From NCBI GenBank assembly GCA_030267565.1, contig BRXU01000015.1, positions 2,355,001 to 2,419,000 of the forward strand: a DNA stretch of 64,000 nt. Direction: 5' to 3'. The DNA is from Pleodorina starrii. Lineage: Eukaryota > Chlorophyta > Chlorophyceae > Chlamydomonadales > Volvocaceae. Position numbers and translations under genes: made by a program. How positions within the stretch are numbered: the first letter of the stretch is position 1; every line of letters starts with the position of its first letter. Below are positions 58,474 through 64,000 of the stretch, in pieces. The notes under the pieces were generated by a model. The model was given only the letters and a program-made list of their open reading frames with translations, searched no databases and had not been told where the DNA came from.

Positions 58474-61400
58474 ATGAAGTTTAAGCGCTATTTGGCAGCG
58501 CACCAGGAGGCTGATTGGAGGGGCAACTACATACGCTATGCAGACCTGAAAAAGCTACTGCACAAGGTAGGCACCCGAACTCCGGCCAGTTCGGGGGCCC
58601 GACCCGCATTGCGCGCTTTTGGCGCCGTGCACACACGCTACGCCGCGATTCGATCCGACCCGCGCGGGCGCAGATCTTGGAAGCCGGCGCGCCCGTTTAC
58701 GTGCCGACGACGCTGTCGCTGACCGTGGGCAAAACGCCGGAGAACTCCCACGCGACACCGCAAGAGGAGTTCTTCTACCTGCTAGAGGCGGATGTCCAGC
58801 GCATCAGCGAGTTCTCAACGGTGCGCCACGAGGGCAGGGCGTGCCACGGTCCCGGGGTCCCTCTCCCGGGGTCCTGGGGGGTATATCCGCCTGGAGGGCC
58901 TCTGCTGCTGTGAGTTGAACAGCGCGCACACCGTCACAGCCACAGCCCCCACATCCCCCTCCGCACACTCCACTCCTCCACCCCTTCCGCCTTCCGCTCT
59001 TCCAGCCCTCCTGAACCCCCACGCGCCACCTGGGCCCCCCGCCCGCCCGCCCGCCCGCCCCCTCCCCTCCCTCCCCGCCCCCTCCCCTCCATTCCATGGC
59101 GCTACCAATACACACACACGCACGCACACGCACACACACGTGATGCAGCGGATCGCCGGTGGCCTGCGGTCTCAACTGCGGGAGGTGCTGGTGGGCCTTG
59201 CGGGAGCAGCGGCGGCGGGACAGCAGCAGCAGCAGCAGCAGCTGGGCGCAGGCGGAGGCGGAGGAGGAGGCGGCGGAGGAGGCGGAGGAGGAGGCGGAGG
59301 TGGCGGTGGCTCTTCTGGAGCCGGGCCGGGTCCGGGTCCGGGTCCTGGGTCAGTCCCCTCGTGTGACCTGAGCGATGCGGCCACTCGGCAGCGGTGGCTG
59401 ACTGCAGCCCGGCGGCTGGGGGAGGAGTACCTGAAGCTGGAGAAGTGAGCAGCGGGGGGGGGGAGGGGGGCAGCGTGTGTGGCTGGGCGTGTGACTGTGG
59501 CTGTGACTGTGTGTGTATTGAGTGGGGGGTGAAGGGGTAGTGGTGGTGGGGGTGGTGGGGGCGGTGTGGGGCCGGTAACCGCCGGTGCGTGTGGGCCGGG
59601 AGCCGGGAGCCGGGTTGGGCCCTATGTGTGTGTGTTGAGTGTGTGTGAGATGAGGGGAAGATGCGAGGTAAAGGGGGGGGCGAGGAGGGGCGGCCAAGTG
59701 CAGCGTCCTGCCGTGTGGATGGATGGGTGGATGGTTGGGTGGTTGGGTGGTTCGGTACGACATTGATGCCGGTCCTGATCTGGATCCCGCGCGGGCAGGT
59801 ACGTCAACCTCAACTACACGGGCCTCCAGAAGATCCTCAAGAAGCACGACAAGCTCATTCCCACCGCCCCCTGCTGGAACTTCTATAAGGTGTGGGGGGG
59901 TGAGGGGGGGAGGGGGAGGGGGAGGGGGAGGGGGAGGGGGAGGGTGGGGTGGGGTGGGGTGCGGCTCTTCAGAGGTGGCTGACGACCCCCACCTGGGGGG
60001 GGGGTGAGGGGGAGTAGTTGTGGAGGGCCACGGGAGGGCCCGGGTTGGCTGGGGGAGGGGAGGGGTGTGGAGGGCTGCGGGCTGGGGGTGGTGTATCAGT
60101 GTGTCAGTTCCAGCGGACGGGGCTGCTGATGGTCTTACCGGCCGCCACCCCGGCACCCACCGGGGCCACTCGAAACCAACCACCCCCCTACCCACCCCCA
60201 AATCCGCAATTTTCCAAATTCCCCAATCCCCAATCCCCCCCCCGGGGGTTAGGTTCACATCAACCGGCAGCCCTGGGTGCGGGGTGACCACCACGACATC
60301 CAGGTACGACGACGTACGGCATTGCACGGCACATGGTATGCACCCTGGATCCTCACCAAATCCCTAATGCCCAACCTCGGGCCGCTCGGCTCCTGCCCCA
60401 CCACGGCATCGTCGGTCATCGCTTCGTCTCGCTACGCCGCCTATCTCCCCCCTACCGCTATGTCCCCTTCCCACACCCACACCCACACCCCCACTCCCAC
60501 TCCCAGCTTACTTGCGCATTTGGCCCCCCGCTTTCCGTAGCTGCTGGTTTCGGAGCTGGTTTCCTTTCCTTTCCTTTCCTCATTACCCCCGCCCCCCCCT
60601 CCCGCTGCGATTTCTTCTTATTACCCCCTCCTCAACCCCCTCCTCAACCCCTCCCCCCCCGCAGGTGACCCTCTCCCGCATCTTCTCGCAGCTTCACTCG
60701 GCGGCCGTCGCGGCGGCAGCAGCAGCCAGACCCGCCACCGCCACCTCCACCTCCACCTCGACCGCCGTCGCCGCTGCCGCCGCCGCCTCCCCCGCCGCCC
60801 CTTCCGCCTCCCCCTCCGCCGCCCTGTCCGGTGTGAGTCACCACAAGGATTACAGCATCAGCACCTTTTGGGTGCGACTGGAAGATGTGGCACTGGTGGG
60901 TGGGTGGCCGGGTGGGTGGGTGGGAGGGAGGGAGGGACGGGGGGTAATGAAGGAACGAAGGTACCGCAGCGGAGGGTGGGTGGGTGGGCATAGGGTTGTT
61001 TAAGGGTTTTAGGGTTTTCTGACGGTTGCTCGGATTGCGATATGTCGGATGGCCTCTACCGACCCGACCCGACCCGACCCGGCCCCCACCACCACCCGCC
61101 CCCGCCGCCCTTGTCTCTGCCCGGCCGGCTGCTCCGGAACCAACCGGAACCAACAAACGTGCTTTCGACGTCATCTTCATCGTCGTCGTCGGCATCGTTG
61201 TACGGCACAGGTAAAGCACGTGCTGATGCAGCACATGTCCGTACAGCCGCCGCCCACCAACGCCGCCGCCGCCGCGCCCAGCTCCGCCGCCGGCGGCGCC
61301 GCCGCGCTTTGGGCCGAGTGCGACTCGGCATCTCGCGATCTGGTCAACGCCATGTTTCTGGACAACGCATCCCTGGAGCTGTACCACAACCTGCTGTACG

Positions 61401-63474
61401 GCAGGCCGTACGCCACGACGCTGCAGCTGCGCTGGTACGGCAGCCGCGTGCCTGAGACGGTTGACATTATACGACAGGCTCACCGGGAGGGGTGGCGGCC
61501 GGAGGACTGCACCGAGGATAGCTTCCCCATCCAGGAAACACGGGTGGGTGGGGGGTTGGGTGGGGGAATGGGGGGGTGGAAGTGTACGGGCACGGAGCTC
61601 GGTGGCAGTGGGGGGAGGTTGGGTTTTGGGGGTGGCTGGGGGTTGGGAGTTGGGATGGGGTGCGTGGCGGGGTTTTAGGGTTTTCGGGGGTTTGCGGGTT
61701 GGGGCCTTGGGTTGACGGATGAGGGCTCCGCTGGCAGTGTCTTGAGGGGGACTGCATTCGGTGCGTCAGTGCCCCCCTCGGCACAGCACAGCACAGCACA
61801 CCACATTCGGCGCATTCGGACATACGGAGGGAGGGGAGGGAGGGGAAGGGAAGGGGCGGGCGCTGCTGTGTTTGTGCTCTAAAAAAGGTGGCCCGCCCCC
61901 GCCTCGCCCCCGCCCCGCCCCCGCCTCGCCCCCGCCCCGCCCTCGCCCTCGCCTCACTCCGAAGGTGGCTGATTTCCTGAACGGCCGGTGGACCTGGGCG
62001 GACGCTCGCAAATTGATGATGCCGGAGGAGTACGGCAACCGACACAAACAGAACAAGCAGCAGCACCACCCGAAGGAGCGGTCGAGCCACAGCAGGGTAC
62101 GGCAGGTGGATCTCACTTGTACGGCGGATGCGCACTGCAACGAAACCCTTGTATGTGCACTTTGATCTGTGGCGCCCCATAGCAAATGTGGTATGCTGCG
62201 GCGGGGTGGGGTGGGGTGGGGTGGGGTGGGGTGGGGTGGGGTGGGGTGCTGATTGTGGCGGAACGTTGCGTGGCTGTGTGCGTGGCTGTGTGCGTGGCTG
62301 CGCGGGCGGGCGAGACAGATCTACCTCAACAGAAGGGAGGGAGGGAGGGAGGGAGGGACGGCGGCGCGTGGGCTGCTCAGGGACACACGTAATGTCCGAC
62401 CCGTGGGTCGGCAAGTCCTGGAACTCAGCACACCTGGACCCCGGTGGCTGCCTGGGGAAGGGGCGCCACACGGGCTTCCATTCAGGAGCATTCATCTTGG
62501 GTGACCCTGCATGCCTCTGCTTTCCTCTGCGGGTTGTTACTTTGACACTTCCCTCTCCAGCCGTCCCTCCATCCAGCCGCTAACACCTCCCCACCCCCCA
62601 CACACTCATACACACACACGACACCCCTCCTTCCACTCCCCGCCAGGGCAACGCCGGAGCCTCCAGCTCGGGCTCTCGGACCCACGGGTCAGCCGCCGCA
62701 CCCTCTCCGGCACCGGCACCGGCAGCGGGCGGCGGCGGGTCCAGCCGAGGCAGCAGCGGAGGCGGTGGTGGTGGTGGAGGTGGAGGTGGTGGAGGTGGCT
62801 ATTCGGGGGGCGGTCCGACCCAGGGGTCGGCGGCAGACGACCCAGCCCGCCTCGCCAAGGTAAGACCCTACCCCGACCCGCCCCCCCGCCCTGCGTGTTC
62901 GTCTCTCAATGTCGTGCCGTGTTCTGTTCTGTTCTGATGCCCACCCGCCTGTCTATCAGAGGGGGGCCTTCCTCACATGACTTGCCGCTACTGTACGACG
63001 TGCCTCTGCCGTTGGGTTTTTATTCTCCCAGCTTGCCCCCCGACCGACACTTTGGGCCCCTTCCGCGGCTGCTCTGACTGCTTCCCGGCTCGGCCCCGCT
63101 GTTGCCACATCGGTCCACATCGTGCCCTGAGGGGTTACCCACGTACATGCCGGGGCCGGGGGGGGGGGGCGGGCCCGGGGGGGGGGAGAGCATCATGTCC
63201 GCCTGCCGGCTTGCTCGCCTGGTGGGACTGGTTAAGACTGAACCCTGAACACCCCCGGGGGGGGAGGGGGGTTGTACCCCCGGATACTTCCCCCCTTGGC
63301 CCCTCCGCTGCGGTACCTCCTTTACCCCTCCCCCCTTCCCTGCCCTCCCCGGCCCCCCCCTCAGGAGTACCAGCTGTTCAAGACGTTTACGGAGGTGGCT
63401 CGTCTGGTGGAGAGCAAGGGGCTGCAACCCATGGTGCAGGTGGGGGGGGGCGGGGGCGGGTGTGTGTGTGTTTG

Positions 63475-63542
<68 letters not shown>

Positions 63543-64000
63543 GAGAGGGGTTGCTCGCTGCTCGCGGCTTGCGGTCTGTTGGTGCTGGTCGGGTTCCAAC
63601 GGCTCGGGGGGGGGAGGGGGGGGGGTCGCTCAGCGGATGCGGATGCGGATGTGCCGCTGCCTGGTCTGGTCTGGGCCGGTCTGGACTGGACTGGAATGGA
63701 CTGGCGCGACACACCCTGCGTCACACCTCAAACCTGCCGCCGTTCCGCCGCCTCTTCGCCGCCGTCACTGCTGCTGGTGTTGTTGTTCTGAAGGTTCCAA
63801 CCGCGCGCATTGGTGCCTTGCTGCTGGCTCCGCCTCCCCCCGCCCTCTCCCCCCTCCCCTCCCCTCTCCCCCTCCCTCCCTCCAGATTCGGTTTCGGAGC
63901 ACCACCTACCAGGAGCCGTGTGATGCGATGGGGCTGAGGGCGATGCTGGAGGAGGATGTGCAGGTCAGCAGGGGGGGGGGGAGGGGGGGTTGGGCGGGGG
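58474..64000 (+). CDS. SPX-VTC protein (vacuolar transporter chaperone family), 3' end beyond window
   Basis: Member of the polyphosphate-synthesising VTC complex family of vacuoles and acidocalcisomes. Inferred exons: 58474-58566, 58674-58820, 59149-59444, 59799-59889, 60253-60303, 60665-60895, 61211-61543, 61965-62096, 62647-62859, 63365-63439, 63886-63963, then off the edge (580 codons so far, phases consistent). The SPX domain, a sensor of inositol pyrophosphates, starts at residue 1 (MKFKRYLAAHQEADWRGNY) and ends near 200. It has the basic helix YTGLQKILKKHDK and a poly-Gln/poly-Gly insert in its middle. The VTC tunnel domain follows: STFWVRLEDV, NASLELYHNLLYGR, LQLRWYG, SFPIQETRVADFLNGRW, a Gly-rich linker (~459-529), and LQPMVQ then IRFRSTTYQEP. 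The expected catalytic lysines after LRWYG seem replaced (see findings). The C-terminal membrane domain would lie outside the window. Confidence 0.9.
59219..59320 (+). repeat. Coding low-complexity: poly-Gln then poly-Gly in SPX domain
   Basis: A (CAG)n run encodes seven Gln, followed by GGA/GGC codons encoding a long Gly run, inside exon 3 of the SPX-VTC gene between SPX helices. Confidence 0.85.
59901..59970. repeat. GGGGGA/GGGGT tract in SPX-VTC intron 4
   Basis: Tandem GGGGGA units followed by GGGGT units directly after the exon 4 donor, sense-strand G-rich. Confidence 0.85.
61003..61018 (+). repeat. Telomere-like tract in SPX-VTC intron 6
   Basis: AGGGTTTTAGGGTTTT, two TTTTAGGG-type units on the sense strand. 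Confidence 0.75.
61669..61690 (+). repeat. Telomere-like tract in SPX-VTC intron 7
   Basis: GGGGTTTTAGGGTTTTCGGG on the sense strand. Confidence 0.75.
62202..62248. repeat. GGGGT pentamer array in SPX-VTC intron 8
   Basis: About nine perfect GGGGT units, G-rich on the sense strand. Confidence 0.95.
63461..63540. repeat. TG dinucleotide microsatellite in SPX-VTC intron 10
   Basis: About 38 TG repeats with a few TTTG interruptions. Confidence 0.95.

Overview
The window looks like nuclear DNA of a volvocine or chlamydomonadalean green alga (Chlamydomonas, Gonium or Volvox relatives). The reasons are high GC, dense short exons split by GT-AG introns, TGTAA motifs 300-750 bp past several stop codons, Ala/Gly/Gln-rich linkers, and (TTTTAGGG)-type telomere-like tracts. 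The gene set is plant/algal: an F-box/ApaG protein, plastid-type targeting leaders, a ferredoxin and a serine-glyoxylate aminotransferase. I built exon models by hand. For every gene that lies wholly inside the window, splice phases close and the summed exon length is a multiple of three. The exception is truncated ferredoxin copy 1, which has only its first exon.

Layout, left to right: (A) 3'-truncated unknown gene, minus, 1-1205. (B) SKIP16/FBXO3-like F-box + SMI1/KNR4 + ApaG protein, minus, 2573-7853. (C) FAD/NAD(P) ferredoxin-reductase-like oxidoreductase, plus, 8229-12394. (D) [2Fe-2S] ferredoxin-domain protein, minus, 14839-16142. (E) organellar peptide chain release factor 3 GTPase, plus, 16457-24749. 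(F) a tandem duplication of a divergent ARL2 / [2Fe-2S] ferredoxin pair, about 26467-33070. The left ARL2 copy has a TAG stop and the left ferredoxin copy has only its first exon. The right ARL2 (30790-32449) and right ferredoxin (32751-34274) are intact. (G) serine-glyoxylate aminotransferase, plus, 35519-38098. (H) PduO/MMAB-type cob(I)alamin adenosyltransferase, minus, 41035-43351. (I) 726-aa coiled-coil protein, plus, 44006-51528. (J) MYND-finger protein, minus, 53367-55348. (K) six-MORN-repeat protein, plus, 55903-58012. (L) SPX + VTC polyphosphate-polymerase-family protein, plus, 58474 to beyond the right edge.

The genes are unrelated housekeeping or organelle functions, not an operon or pathway cluster. 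Several pairs are divergent and share short 5' regions (B/C, D/E, both ARL2/ferredoxin copies, H/I, J/K). The most unusual content is the duplicated divergent pair with pseudogenisation of one copy; a 12-bp palindrome GACCCNNGGGTC that I counted 16 times; sense-oriented telomere-like tracts inside introns of three genes; other short dispersed repeats; and a VTC domain that seems to lack the catalytic lysines.
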